Notes under the pieces: generated by a model | Told to the model about the DNA's origin: nothing | The model's input: only the letters and a program-made list of their open reading frames with translations | The model's database searches: none | Assembly (NCBI RefSeq): GCF_026168515.1 | Contig: NZ_CP093443.1 | Location: 3,968,001 to 4,032,000, forward strand | Direction of reading: 5' to 3' | Length of the DNA stretch: 64,000 nt | Origin: Brevibacterium spongiae | Lineage (GTDB): Bacteria > Actinomycetota > Actinomycetes > Actinomycetales > Brevibacteriaceae | Part shown: positions 28,312 to 37,291 of the stretch, in pieces | Numbering within the stretch: the stretch's first letter is position 1 | Layout: each line of letters opens with the position of its first letter | Made by a program: the position numbers and the translations under genes

Positions 28312-28968
28312 ATGTCCGAGAATTCTTCTGAAGACACCCGGTCGCCGGAGGTCGATCCGCCGCCGGTCAGCCGTCGGCAGCGCCGTGAAGAAGAATCCAC
28401 GAATTCCCGCTCCCCTTGGATGCGCCGTTTGAGCATCGCCCTGCAGGTGATCGCCTGGACACTGGCAGGCATCTTCGCGCTCATCATCGTGCTCACGGTT
28501 GTGGTGCCGAGAGTCATCGGAGCAGAGCCGTTTACGGTGATCTCCGGATCGATGGAGCCGACCATTCCGACCGGCTCGATCGTCGTGTCCAAACATGTCG
28601 AAGCCGGCGAGGTCACATTCGGCGATGTCGTGACCTATCAGCTGAAGTCCGGAGAGCCTCTGACGGTGACGCACCGCGTCGTGGCGGTGGATGTCGTCGA
28701 GGGCAAGACTCGCTATCGGACCCAGGGAGATGCGAACAACGCCGAGGATCCCCTCCCTGTCCGCCCCGAACAGATCCGAGGAGTCGTCACTTACCACATT
28801 CCGTACGTCGGATACCTCGGCCAGTTAGTGCCGATGGGCAACCGACAAACCATCGCCACGATCGTCGGTGTCTGCCTCATCGGCTACGCAGTCATCATGT
28901 TGATCCGCAGCTTCATCGAGCATCGGAGGAAGAAGCAACTACCATCCGAAGCAAATATCAAACAATGA
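28312..28968 (+). CDS. sipW: SipW-type signal peptidase I (S26B)
   Basis: A 218-residue membrane protease with a hydrophilic N-terminus, one helix near 42-66, and a second near 184-204. The nucleophile is Ser80 in SGSMEPTI. The general base is His121 (THRVV) in place of the usual bacterial lysine, as in SipW and eukaryotic/archaeal enzymes; the acidic residue is in GDANNAED. SipW of Bacillus processes TasA and TapA. The genes immediately downstream encode two proteins of that type, so it most likely serves them. Confidence 0.9.
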   Translation: MSENSSEDTRSPEVDPPPVSRRQRREEESTNSRSPWMRRLSIALQVIAWTLAGIFALIIVLTVVVPRVIGAEPFTVISGSMEPTIPTGSIVVSKHVEAGEVTFGDVVTYQLKSGEPLTVTHRVVAVDVVEGKTRYRTQGDANNAEDPLPVRPEQIRGVVTYHIPYVGYLGQLVPMGNRQTIATIVGVCLIGYAVIMLIRSFIEHRRKKQLPSEANIKQ

Positions 28969-29147
28969 TGCCTGCGGTCAAGATCACTTCTCTTTTGCAC
29001 AATTTACGTTGCCTGTTGTAAGTTTATCAATTACCATAATTCACGGATGCTGATTACCTGCATCATGACGCAATTGAAGTCCAGTATGTGACTATTTGAT
29101 GGCTTCACGCGTCGACAACCACCCCTCCCGTACACACAGGATCACAC
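28969..29147 (+). promoter_or_regulatory. AT-rich promoter region before the TasA-like gene
   Basis: 179 bp with a sharp local drop in GC (about 28985-29100). One possible sigma-A-like promoter is TTGCCT at 29009-29014, 17-nt spacer, TACCAT at 29032-29037. A small dyad GATGC...GCATC follows at about 29046-29064. It probably fires the four surface-protein genes separately from sipW. Confidence 0.4.
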
Positions 29148-29738
29148 GTGAAGAAATCAACGAAGGCACTCATTGCTGGCGGCATCGGCGTCGCTCTCCT
29201 CGTCGGCGGAGCCAGCACCGTATCGTTCTGGACCGACGAAGCTGAAGGCGGCGACGGGGTCATTTCCGCTGGAACTCTGGACCTCGGCACGCCCGCCGGA
29301 GGCGGCTGGGAGATCAGCCACGAAGGCGACGGATCCGGCACCGCAACCGATCCGGTGGCGTTCAACCCCGGTTCTGACCAGATCGTCCCCGGCGACATTC
29401 TCACCTACACGCAGTCGATTCCCGTCACCCTCGAGGGCGAGAACATCAAGGCTGAATTCGACGGCACTATCGACGTGACTCCCTCTACTGACGCACCCGC
29501 CGACACTGCCCTGTCCGGTGCCATCGAGTCCGAAGATCTTGCAGCGACTGGACTGACCGGAGCAACCGGGGACCTCACACTCGACGGCGAGACTCTCGCC
29601 GGTGAAGGTGAAGGCACCGTCGAGGTGACGACCACTATCACCTTCCCGTGGGGCACCGAGGGTCAGTACAACGATGCCAAGCTCGGTGCGCTCAACTTCG
29701 CTGTGGACTACACCCTCACTCAGGTCCCCGGTAACTGA
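29148..29738 (+). CDS. TasA/CalY-like SipW-dependent exported protein
   Basis: A 196-residue secreted protein starting at GTG (AGGAT 5-6 nt upstream). The signal segment KKSTKALIAGGIGVALLVGGAST is followed by FWTDEAEGG, the pattern of SipW-dependent (alternate signal) precursors. The mature part is an acidic, Thr/Gly-rich beta protein without cysteines. Proteins of this group (TasA, CalY, RER_14450-type family) form or decorate extracellular fibres. It is separated from the next gene by a hairpin, which may raise its level relative to the downstream products. Confidence 0.75.
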   Translation: MKKSTKALIAGGIGVALLVGGASTVSFWTDEAEGGDGVISAGTLDLGTPAGGGWEISHEGDGSGTATDPVAFNPGSDQIVPGDILTYTQSIPVTLEGENIKAEFDGTIDVTPSTDAPADTALSGAIESEDLAATGLTGATGDLTLDGETLAGEGEGTVEVTTTITFPWGTEGQYNDAKLGALNFAVDYTLTQVPGN

Positions 29739-29752
29739 TCCGTATCAGCTTC

Positions 29753-29783
29753 AGGGTGGGTTCGGCTGTTTCGGACCCACCCT
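29753..29783 (+). terminator. Intercistronic hairpin, possible attenuator
   Basis: AGGGTGGGT (29753-29761) pairs with 29775-29783, 9 bp, 13-nt loop. It sits between the first TasA-like gene and the second. The downstream tail is C/T-rich rather than a pure T-run, so partial read-through is likely. Confidence 0.55.
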
Positions 29784-29826
29784 TCGACTCTTCCTCAATC
29801 CCCGTCTCTACCTGAGGAGTACGCAC

Positions 29827-30471
29827 ATGTCTTTCCGTCGCGCAGTGTTCGCTGCCGCAGCCGCCGCTGCGGCCGGCGCACTGCTCATCGGCGGCGGAGC
29901 GACGTATGCGGCGTGGTCTGCTTCAACAGAGTCGGAGACCACAAAAGTCAGAGCGGGGACACTTGAGGCCGAAATCGCTCAGTCCGGGCCCACCAGTGTC
30001 TCGACCGGGTCGAACCCGAACATCGTCGTGCCTGCAGGAAGCAAAGGGATCATTCCCGGAGTCCAGGCTCAGCGGTGGACGTACACGGTTTCGAACTCGA
30101 CTGAGTCCGCCACTGCGGCAGTGGGAACCCTAGACATTGCGGGAACCCCGTCGAGCGCCGATGACTACGCAGCCGTGCGAACCTATCTGCGGGCTTCCGC
30201 CACCGTCAACGGCACGAAGAAGGACATTCCCAGCTCCGCCTTTACCACTAGCGGGTTCACCCACAAGGTGGATCTGGGCAAGACTCTCAAGCCCGGTGGC
30301 ACCGCGACCGTCACTCTCGATCTGTCAATGCCGGCAACTGCGACGAATTCGGCAGGGAAGAAGGTCGACGTCGCAGTCGAGCTTCTCAACCGGCGCAGCG
30401 CCAGTCTGGACGTCCAGTCCATTTTCACGATGAGAAACTCGCTACAACTCAAGCAGGCGGGCAAGCCTTGA
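29827..30471 (+). CDS. Second TasA-like exported protein
   Basis: A 214-residue protein. The N-terminus FRRAVFAAAAAAAAGALLIGGGATYAAWSAST has the same hydrophobic-then-AAW layout as SipW substrates. The mature part is Ser/Thr-rich with regular beta patterns and no cysteines (GGTATVTLDLSMPA). GAGGAGT lies 8 nt before the ATG at 29827. Its TGA overlaps the TTG start of the next gene. Probably a structural or accessory subunit of the same surface assembly; function inferred from context. Confidence 0.65.
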   Translation: MSFRRAVFAAAAAAAAGALLIGGGATYAAWSASTESETTKVRAGTLEAEIAQSGPTSVSTGSNPNIVVPAGSKGIIPGVQAQRWTYTVSNSTESATAAVGTLDIAGTPSSADDYAAVRTYLRASATVNGTKKDIPSSAFTTSGFTHKVDLGKTLKPGGTATVTLDLSMPATATNSAGKKVDVAVELLNRRSASLDVQSIFTMRNSLQLKQAGKP

Positions 30472-31355
30472 CGAGCCGCTTTCCGAAACCGACGCACCGC
30501 AGAGCGTGGATGATCACTGCAATCCTGGCTGCGTTGCTCCTGCTTGTTCCGGTTAGCGTCACGACGGCCTACCTCACCGACCGTGCAACGGCTGACCAGA
30601 CCACGGGCGGAGTCGGCCGCTGGTGCTCGGTTCCCAATCCTGCTGAAAATCCCAACGTCTACCGGCTGAAGGACTTTCCTACTTATTCTTCAAACGGTTC
30701 CTCGATGATCATCGTCCCCGTTGTCCGTAATGGTGAGTTTGGATCAGGCGGAGGAGACGGACGCCTCGGAGTTAGGACTTGGGCCTGCGACTCCACTCGT
30801 CTGACCAATAACTCCACACTCAAGGTCACATCCTGGCGCAACTCTTCGGGATCCGGTTCGATCAATTGGAGAACACAAGCTTCGACTCTGGCAGCCAGCC
30901 GCCTGGATCCGGCCAGTGGCCTCGGAGCCAGGCTGTCTTTCCTGCACCGAGAAGGATCCACCTCACTTGCCGGAGCAGAACTCACTACAAATGATCGCCA
31001 GCTCTATTCGTGGATTGTGAGCTCCAACCGAACCAAGACGAACAGGGACGCTTTCCCTAGTTGTGCAACAAGTCTTTGTTGGATCAACATCGAGGCATAC
31101 CCAACATTTTCGAACGCCTTCACAGGAGACACTTCCGGGAGTCGGACCCTCGACAACTCAGTCCAATATCTCGCCTCGAGTTACTGGATCAATGGCGGCG
31201 ACTTCGACAAGTCCGCAGCTCATCCCGTCAATCTCGCTCCTTACGCTAACAACATCGATAGCTTCGACGGGCGCCAGGTGCAGTGGGTTGTCATGGAATG
31301 GTGGGGCTCGACCACGCCAAGCAACGACATGGTCGTCGAGGTATTTGTGCGATGA
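30468..31355 (+). CDS. Exported protein of unknown function in the SipW locus
   Basis: A 295-residue protein not recognised beyond its export signal. It begins with a TTG that overlaps the upstream stop (TTGA). One hydrophobic segment (residues 15-35) is followed by AYLTDRATADQT, again like SipW substrates (compare FWTDEAEG in the first TasA-like protein). The mature part is Ser/Asn/Trp-rich with four cysteines (GRWCSVP, TWACDS, PSCATSLCW), which could form two disulfides outside the cell. Its stop overlaps the LPXTG gene's start. Confidence 0.6.
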   Translation: MTSRFPKPTHRRAWMITAILAALLLLVPVSVTTAYLTDRATADQTTGGVGRWCSVPNPAENPNVYRLKDFPTYSSNGSSMIIVPVVRNGEFGSGGGDGRLGVRTWACDSTRLTNNSTLKVTSWRNSSGSGSINWRTQASTLAASRLDPASGLGARLSFLHREGSTSLAGAELTTNDRQLYSWIVSSNRTKTNRDAFPSCATSLCWINIEAYPTFSNAFTGDTSGSRTLDNSVQYLASSYWINGGDFDKSAAHPVNLAPYANNIDSFDGRQVQWVVMEWWGSTTPSNDMVVEVFVR

Positions 31356-32239
31356 CTCGTGGTCTTGTTCAGTCAACAGCAGTCGCGATGTTCGTCCTGC
31401 TACTCTCCACGGTCGGCGGAATGCTCGCCCCCGCCTCAGCGAGCGCCGATGGTCAGATCGTCGTCACCCGTCCCGACGGGAGCGCACCCGGCAAGCTCTT
31501 CACCGACCTCACCTTTGTGCCCGGCGACACGAAGTCGGAGAGACTCATCGTCTCGCAGACGACCGATGAGGACGTCATGACCGGTGTCCGCTTCGAATCC
31601 GCCTCACCGCACGGTCCGCTCTATGATTCCGCCGAGGTCATGATCATCGGATTCGGCGACACCGTCTCCGCATCTCTCGGCGAAGCTCTTGATACCGAAT
31701 CCCCATTCTGGCTCGGCACGCTCTCCCCAAGCGACAAGGAGTCAATCACGATCTCCGTCCGTCTCCCCGAATCGGCGGGGAACGACACCAAGCGAGATCA
31801 AGCGCGATTCCGAGTCATCGTCACTGCTCAGGGAGACGATGTCGGACCCACGCCTCCGCCGACCGATCCGCCGAAGGACTCCGACGCGAATTTCGACGAC
31901 AGTGCATCGAGCGATGCAGGTGCCTCTTCCTCAGATGAGAATGATGGTTCGTCCGCAGACGGAGGCAACGAAGCTGTTGCCGCCTCAGACTCGAAATCGA
32001 ACGGTGATGCGAGCACGGGAGCCTCCGGCAGCTCGGATTCAGATGCCGCTTCGGACGCTGGAGGCAAAGATTTCGACGAATCAGATACAACAGCAGATGC
32101 GGGATCAGATGCCGACGGGGCGCTTCCGCGGACGGGGCTCGGGTCGCTGCCTGTGCTGTTCGCCGGTGCCGGTCTGCTGCTCTTCGGCAGCATCGTGATC
32201 TCCATTGTTCAGAGGCGCAAAGGCCGAGCTGCGAGCTGA
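31352..32239 (+). CDS. LPXTG cell-wall-anchored protein
   Basis: A 295-residue surface protein: signal peptide (cleavage after about 31, APASASA), a globular beta domain to about 165, then a Ser/Asp/Ala-rich spacer of about 85 residues suited to crossing the wall. The sorting signal is LPRTG, a hydrophobic stretch and RRKGR. A sortase should attach it to peptidoglycan; none is in this window. Translationally coupled to the preceding gene by ATGA, so it is likely the wall anchor for the TasA-like proteins. Confidence 0.85.
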   Translation: MTRGLVQSTAVAMFVLLLSTVGGMLAPASASADGQIVVTRPDGSAPGKLFTDLTFVPGDTKSERLIVSQTTDEDVMTGVRFESASPHGPLYDSAEVMIIGFGDTVSASLGEALDTESPFWLGTLSPSDKESITISVRLPESAGNDTKRDQARFRVIVTAQGDDVGPTPPPTDPPKDSDANFDDSASSDAGASSSDENDGSSADGGNEAVAASDSKSNGDASTGASGSSDSDAASDAGGKDFDESDTTADAGSDADGALPRTGLGSLPVLFAGAGLLLFGSIVISIVQRRKGRAAS

Positions 32240-32306
32240 CTCAGGCTCCAAGTTCCCTCCACTCACCTCACGCGGATGCCGATCAGGCTGGAGGCCGCCC
32301 GCTCGC

Positions 32307-32323
32307 ATGCGTTAGTCACGCAT
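32307..32323. promoter_or_regulatory. Perfect small dyad, possible operator
   Basis: ATGCGT TAGTC ACGCAT: a 6-bp dyad with a 5-nt centre, 65 bp before the acetyltransferase start. No poly-T follows, so an operator is more likely than a terminator. Confidence 0.35.
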
Positions 32324-32387
32324 TCGCCAGAGCCCCGTTCCCAGCGTTGCTCGTCATCCCCACAGATTCGCCTGGCAGAGTAGGCAC

Positions 32388-32963
32388 ATGGAACCACTCG
32401 AACTTCCGCTGACCACCGACCGGCTGCGTCTGCGCACCTATGTCGAATCCGATGCCGAGGCGCACCTTCCGATCTACTCCCGTGAGGACGTCTCTCGGTT
32501 CCTCCTCCAAGACCCCTGGACCGCAGAGATGGCCGAGACCGAGATCGCCAAACGCCTCCCCCGCACGGGGCTCGAGACCGAATCCCGCGCCCTGGCCCTG
32601 GTCATCGAGACCGCCGACGGCCTCGATTCGCTCGAGGGCTCACGCGTCATCGGCGATATCGCGCTGTGGCTCGAAGACGGCAGTGATGAGAAAGCGGAGA
32701 TCGGCTGGATCCTCGATCCGGCCGCCAGCGGCCACGGCTTCGCCACCGAAGCGGCCATCGCCGTCCTCAACGTCGCCTTCGATCACTACGGCCTCCACCG
32801 GGTATTCGCACAGATGGACTCGCGGAACACAGCCTCGGCGAAGTTGGCTCGCAGGATCGGCATGCGGGAGGAGGCGCACCTGCGCAAGGACTGGTGGTCG
32901 AAGGGCGAGTGGACCGACACCCTCATCTTCGGAATGCTCGCCAGTGACAGGCAGACGGCTTGA
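32388..32963 (+). CDS. GNAT-family N-acetyltransferase (RimJ/RimL-like)
   Basis: A 191-residue Acetyltransf_3-type enzyme. The opening TTDRLRLRTYVESDAEAH, the beta-strand IGWILDPAASGHGFATEAA with the acetyl-CoA loop, and LHRVFAQMDSRNTASAKLARRIGM are family hallmarks. It probably acetylates the N-terminus of a protein or a small amine. CAGAGT lies 6 nt upstream of the ATG, and no ribosome binding site is seen. Confidence 0.87.
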   Translation: MEPLELPLTTDRLRLRTYVESDAEAHLPIYSREDVSRFLLQDPWTAEMAETEIAKRLPRTGLETESRALALVIETADGLDSLEGSRVIGDIALWLEDGSDEKAEIGWILDPAASGHGFATEAAIAVLNVAFDHYGLHRVFAQMDSRNTASAKLARRIGMREEAHLRKDWWSKGEWTDTLIFGMLASDRQTA

Positions 32964-33096
32964 GTGACCTCTGACTCTTTGCTCCGGGGTCCGTCTACTA
33001 CCTCCTTGTCCATATGAGATCCTGAGATGGCCGTGGGGCCGAGACAGAACGCGGATTCGAAGGGTGGCCCCGGGCAGTCGAGAGTCAAGGACACCC

Positions 33097-34527
33097 ATGG
33101 TTTCAGCCGACGAGCACGGGGAGAACGCAGGCCTGAAAAGGGGCCTGACCGCTCGCCATATCCGTTTCATGGCCCTCGGCTCGGCCATCGGCACCGGCCT
33201 CTTCATGGGCTCGTCGGAGTCGATCCAATCGGCCGGACCTGCCGTACTGCTGGCCTACATCATCGGCGGCGCCGCCGTCTTCATGGTCATGCGCGCCCTC
33301 GGCGAACTCGTCGTCCGCCACCCCGTCTCCGGCTCCTTCGGCCAATACGCCTCCCACTATCTCCACCCGTTCGCAGGGTTCCTCGTCGGTTGGACCTTCG
33401 CCTTCGAAATGGTCCTCGTCGCCGTCTTCGACGCCACCGCGATCGGCGTGTACATGGGCTTCTGGTTCCCCGAGGTGCCTCGGTGGATCTGGGTGCTCGC
33501 CGTGGTGTTCTTCATTGCGGCGATCAACATGATCGGAGTGAAGGTCTTCGGTGAGCTTGAGTTCTGGTTCGCGCTCATCAAGATCGTCACGATCATCGCC
33601 CTCATCGCCTCAGGCATCGCGATCATCATCTTCGGCTTCGGCATCGCCGACCACGACCATATGGGACCGCAGTCCCTGTTCGACCACGGCGGCTTCTTCC
33701 CCAATGGGATCTGGGGTCTGCTCACTTCGTTCACCATTGTCATGTTCGCCTTCGGCGGCGTCGAAATCATCGGCGTCACCGCTGGAGAGGCGCAGAACCC
33801 TAAGAAGGTGATCCCGGCAGCCATCAATTCGGTGCCGGTGCGCATCCTGCTGTTCTACGTGCTCACCCTCGGCGTCATCATGTGCATCCTGCCGTGGAAC
33901 CAGATCACCTCCGACGTCAGTCCCTTCGTCGCGATCTTCGACTCCGTCGGTTTCAGTGCAGCCGCTGCCGTCCTCCAAGTCGTCCTCATCACTGCGGCGC
34001 TGTCTGCGATGAACGCCGATATCTACGGCGCCGGCCGGATGCTCCATGGGCTGGCTGAACAGGGGCAGGCCCCACGGTCCTTCGCCCGCACCTCCCGCAA
34101 TGGCGTGCCCGTGATGACAGTCATCACCATGGTCGTCGCCCTGCTCGTCGGAGTGCTTCTCAATTACCTCTACCCCGACCAGGCTCTGTTCCTGCTCGGG
34201 GCACTGGCCACCTTCGCCACGCTGCTGGTCTGGCTGGTCATCCTCGCCGCCCACCTTCGGATGAAACGCGTGATCACCCGGGAGAACCGTCTGCCCAGCG
34301 AATTCCCCGTGCCTTTATGGCCCCTCGGTTCCTGGCTCACCGTGGCATTCATTCTCTTCGTGCTGGTCATGGTCGGCATCGTCCCCGACTCGCGCCCGGC
34401 GCTGTGGGTCGGCCTGCTGTGGGCTCTCGCCCTGTGGCTGTGCTACCTCGCGTTCGTCCGCGGGGACGGTCGCCGACCCCACGAACTCAGTGACCGCACC
34501 GAGCCCATGGGGTCCGGAACGAACTGA
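33097..34527 (+). CDS. Amino-acid permease (AAT/APC family)
   Basis: A 476-residue permease with 12 helices. The APC signature GLTARHIRFMALGSAIGTGLF opens the first helix; EIIGVTAGEAQNPKKVIP marks helix 6 and the following loop. It resembles GabP, ProY and CycA-type proton symporters, without enough detail to name the substrate. The ATG at 33097 has AAGGA 7 nt upstream, so the 11 preceding in-frame codons are excluded. Confidence 0.87.
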   Translation: MVSADEHGENAGLKRGLTARHIRFMALGSAIGTGLFMGSSESIQSAGPAVLLAYIIGGAAVFMVMRALGELVVRHPVSGSFGQYASHYLHPFAGFLVGWTFAFEMVLVAVFDATAIGVYMGFWFPEVPRWIWVLAVVFFIAAINMIGVKVFGELEFWFALIKIVTIIALIASGIAIIIFGFGIADHDHMGPQSLFDHGGFFPNGIWGLLTSFTIVMFAFGGVEIIGVTAGEAQNPKKVIPAAINSVPVRILLFYVLTLGVIMCILPWNQITSDVSPFVAIFDSVGFSAAAAVLQVVLITAALSAMNADIYGAGRMLHGLAEQGQAPRSFARTSRNGVPVMTVITMVVALLVGVLLNYLYPDQALFLLGALATFATLLVWLVILAAHLRMKRVITRENRLPSEFPVPLWPLGSWLTVAFILFVLVMVGIVPDSRPALWVGLLWALALWLCYLAFVRGDGRRPHELSDRTEPMGSGTN

Positions 34528-34579
34528 TCACCCGACTCGCGTCCGTCAGTCGCCGATCAACTCGAGTACATCAATATGC

Positions 34580-35806
34580 TTACCCGTCGCCCCCGCGACG
34601 CTGACTACTCCATCTCCCGAGCCCGAGCAGACTCAGACAGGACACCAGGACTGTCCCAACGGCGAAAGTGATCGTCGAGGTGACGAGCCCTGTCACGAGT
34701 GCGAGCGCACCGACGCCGATGATCGGCGCCGACATGGCCAGGTAGGCGAGGATGAAGTACGAAGTCGTCACTGCCGTTCTGTTCCGCACCTCCGTGACGG
34801 CCGTGATGGCGCGCATGCCCGTCGTGAAGAGGAAGCCCTGCCCGGCCCCACCGAGGATCGCCGAGGCGACGAGCAACAGGGTCGAATCCGCCAGGAGTGC
34901 GAACGACAGGGACGCCATGCATGCGACCTGAATGATCCCTCCACACAGGACGAGAGCCCGATCGGCCAGCCCCTGGAACAGCAGCTGACACACGGCCGAT
35001 GCCCCGAAGAGCGCGAAGACGACCGCACCGATGACGGCCGAAGAGGCGATGCCCAAGGTCTGCTGCATGAAGCTCGGAGCCACGGCCGAATACAGACCGG
35101 CGATCGCGAAACTCGCGACGGCACCCGGCACCGCACGGAGAAAGACCGCACGTGACTCGGACGGGATGGCGGGAAGCTGCAGGCGCAGGGAACGGGAACG
35201 CGAGAGCGCACTCTCCCTGACCCCCACCAGCGCTGCTCCTGCGAGCAGAAGGAGGACGGCGTGGATGAGGAACGGCATGAACAGAGGGCGAGGGAACGCC
35301 TCGGCGACCGTTCCCGACATGAGGTTGCCCAATCCTAGGCCGCCGATGTTCGCGGCTGTGGCCAGAGACGTTGCGAGTCCGCGTCTGCCGGGCGGAGCAT
35401 TCTCGAGCACTGCGACAGTCCCGGTGGCCGTGAAGATGCCGGCTGCGATCCCGGACAGCACCCGTCCGGTGTAGAGCAGACCGAGATGATCACCGACCAT
35501 GAACAGCGCCGCCGAGGCGAGGGAGACGAGGACGCCTGCGGCCAGCAGCGGTTTCCGGCCCCAGGCCTCCGAGAGCCTGCCGAAGAAGACGAGCGCGGCG
35601 ATGACGGCTCCCGCGTAGATCGAGAAGAGCAGAGTGGTCTGTGTGCTGCCGAACCCGAACTCGACCTGATAGCGCGGGTAGAGCGGCGTCGGCAAAGTGG
35701 TGCCGATCATGACGACCGCGAACACATAGGTCGTCGCGGCCAGCGTCCAGCCTGTGCCCGACCGTTCGCCGGCGGCAACACGGTCAGTGGTCGTGCTTCG
35801 CTTCAT
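34580..35806 (-). CDS. MFS transporter, paralogue of the 4.4-kb gene
   Basis: A 408-residue, 12-helix MFS protein. GRLSEAWGRKPLL is the loop signature, and TTLPTPLYPRYQVEFGFGS matches the paralogue's TTLPTPLYPLYEERFGFGT. It has a proper cytoplasmic N-terminus of 25 residues, which the paralogue lacks. GAGGGG lies 9 nt before the ATG. It follows the amidase by 36 bp on the same strand and may be the last gene of the molybdenum hydroxylase operon, exporting an intermediate or importing a related compound. Confidence 0.8.
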   Translation of the reverse strand: MKRSTTTDRVAAGERSGTGWTLAATTYVFAVVMIGTTLPTPLYPRYQVEFGFGSTQTTLLFSIYAGAVIAALVFFGRLSEAWGRKPLLAAGVLVSLASAALFMVGDHLGLLYTGRVLSGIAAGIFTATGTVAVLENAPPGRRGLATSLATAANIGGLGLGNLMSGTVAEAFPRPLFMPFLIHAVLLLLAGAALVGVRESALSRSRSLRLQLPAIPSESRAVFLRAVPGAVASFAIAGLYSAVAPSFMQQTLGIASSAVIGAVVFALFGASAVCQLLFQGLADRALVLCGGIIQVACMASLSFALLADSTLLLVASAILGGAGQGFLFTTGMRAITAVTEVRNRTAVTTSYFILAYLAMSAPIIGVGALALVTGLVTSTITFAVGTVLVSCLSLLGLGRWSSQRRGGDG

Positions 35807-35842
35807 CTCTGTCGCCCCTCGCGGACCGTTCGCTTCCTCTTC

Positions 35843-37291
35843 TCAGCCGCCGATGCTGACTTCCCGGCTTGAGATTCCCGCCCCCCACAGGTCCGGACGA
35901 CGCCGGGCATATCCGGTGGCGGCCTCGAAGCCACGGGCGACGCGGAGCACTGTGGCATCACCACCGACCGGGCCGATGATCTGCAGTCCGATCGGCAGGC
36001 CAGTGGAGCCGAAGCCAGCGGGCACGCTCAGTGCCGGACAGCCTGTGGCGGAGATGAGAGTCGTCGAGTCGACCCATGCCATATAGTCATCGATCGGTCG
36101 AGAGTTGATCCGAGTGGGGTAGTCGTCCTCCGCAGAGAACGGGAGGACCTGCGAGGTCACCGTGATGAGGACGTCGTGGGTGGAGAAGTAGTCGTTCATC
36201 GCCGCCCACAGCTTCGTGCGTGCCCGGTCGAAGTCGAAGAGATCGGGGGCGGTGAGTGCAAGACCGGCATCAACATCGGCCTGCAGGGAGGCTTTCAGCC
36301 GCCCCGGATGGGTGGCATCAACCTCCCGCAGGTTCGCCGCGAACTCATAGGCCCTGGCCGTGCGGAACACACCGCGAGCCGCACGGAGATCCGGCACGGC
36401 CTCACTCAGCCGGGCGCCGAGGTCGGCGAACACCGAGGCAGCGCCGGCGACCACGTCCCGGACTTCCGCCTCGAGTTCGAGCTGACCACCGAGGTCGGGG
36501 GAGAACCCTGCGGTGATTCCGCTGAGATCGGTCGCCTCCTCGCGCCAAGGCCCGCAACGCGGCGAGGCGGGCCCAGGGCCAGTCCCGCTGCACAGCTCCA
36601 TGAGCCAGGCGACGTCGTCGACGGTGCGCGCCATGAAGCCCGGCTGACTCAGCCACTGCCAGGGATCTTCGGGGAAGGTCCGGGGAATCCACCCGTGCGA
36701 GGGCCGGAGCCCGACGATGTTGTTGAACGAGGCGGGCAGGCGCAGTGAGCCGCCGGTGTCGGAACCGTCCCCGGCAGCCTGGACTCCGCAGGCGATGGCC
36801 GCGGCCGCGCCTCCCGAGGATCCGGCGGCCGACCGGGTGATGTCGAAGGGATTTCGTGTTGTCCCGAAGACTCGGTTGGCCGTGTGCGCCCCGGCCGCGA
36901 ATTCGGGCACATTCGACTTGCCTGTGGAGATCACACCTACCGACTGCAGTCGCGCGATGACGGTGCTGGTCCGCTGCGGCACATGATCGGCGAAGAGCTC
37001 GCTGCCGTAGGTCGTGCGCATGCCCGTGGTGTCATGCGTATCCTTGTGGGTCATGGGCACTCCGCAGAGTGGCGGCAGGCCCTCTTCGCCGGCCGCACGT
37101 CGTCGGTCCGCCTCACGGGCCGCGGCGAGCGCGCGTTCGGGCTCGAGGGTGACGATCGCATTCGTCGCCGGGTTGATCTCGGCGATACGGTCGAGGTGCG
37201 CGGTCACGAGTTCGACGCTGCTGAGCTCACGACTGTCAAGGACGGCCGCTTGCTCGGTCAGCGACAGCCAGGTCGGGGAATCCGTCGTCAA
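35843..37291 (-). CDS. Amidase-signature hydrolase
   Basis: A 482-residue enzyme with the Ser-Ser-Lys triad of the amidase-signature family: Lys in GVPMTHKDTHD, cis-Ser in SAAGSSGGAAA and nucleophile Ser in GDGSDTGGSLRLP. It hydrolyses a carbon-nitrogen amide bond. In this operon it may deamidate the half-amide left after carbamoyl transfer, such as malonamate or oxamate. The TTG start overlaps the CoxG stop (TTGA), which I prefer to the longer frame reaching into CoxG. Confidence 0.85.
   Translation of the reverse strand: MTTDSPTWLSLTEQAAVLDSRELSSVELVTAHLDRIAEINPATNAIVTLEPERALAAAREADRRRAAGEEGLPPLCGVPMTHKDTHDTTGMRTTYGSELFADHVPQRTSTVIARLQSVGVISTGKSNVPEFAAGAHTANRVFGTTRNPFDITRSAAGSSGGAAAAIACGVQAAGDGSDTGGSLRLPASFNNIVGLRPSHGWIPRTFPEDPWQWLSQPGFMARTVDDVAWLMELCSGTGPGPASPRCGPWREEATDLSGITAGFSPDLGGQLELEAEVRDVVAGAASVFADLGARLSEAVPDLRAARGVFRTARAYEFAANLREVDATHPGRLKASLQADVDAGLALTAPDLFDFDRARTKLWAAMNDYFSTHDVLITVTSQVLPFSAEDDYPTRINSRPIDDYMAWVDSTTLISATGCPALSVPAGFGSTGLPIGLQIIGPVGGDATVLRVARGFEAATGYARRRPDLWGAGISSREVSIGG

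Noticed and set aside
28939-28950. CCATCCGAAG near the end of sipW as another SigK promoter
   Set aside because: CCATCC is present but no CCGAAT follows at 14-18 nt.
33035-33071. GGGGCC/GGCCCC hairpin before the amino-acid permease as a riboswitch
   Set aside because: Only six pairs across a 25-nt loop, and no conserved aptamer pattern.
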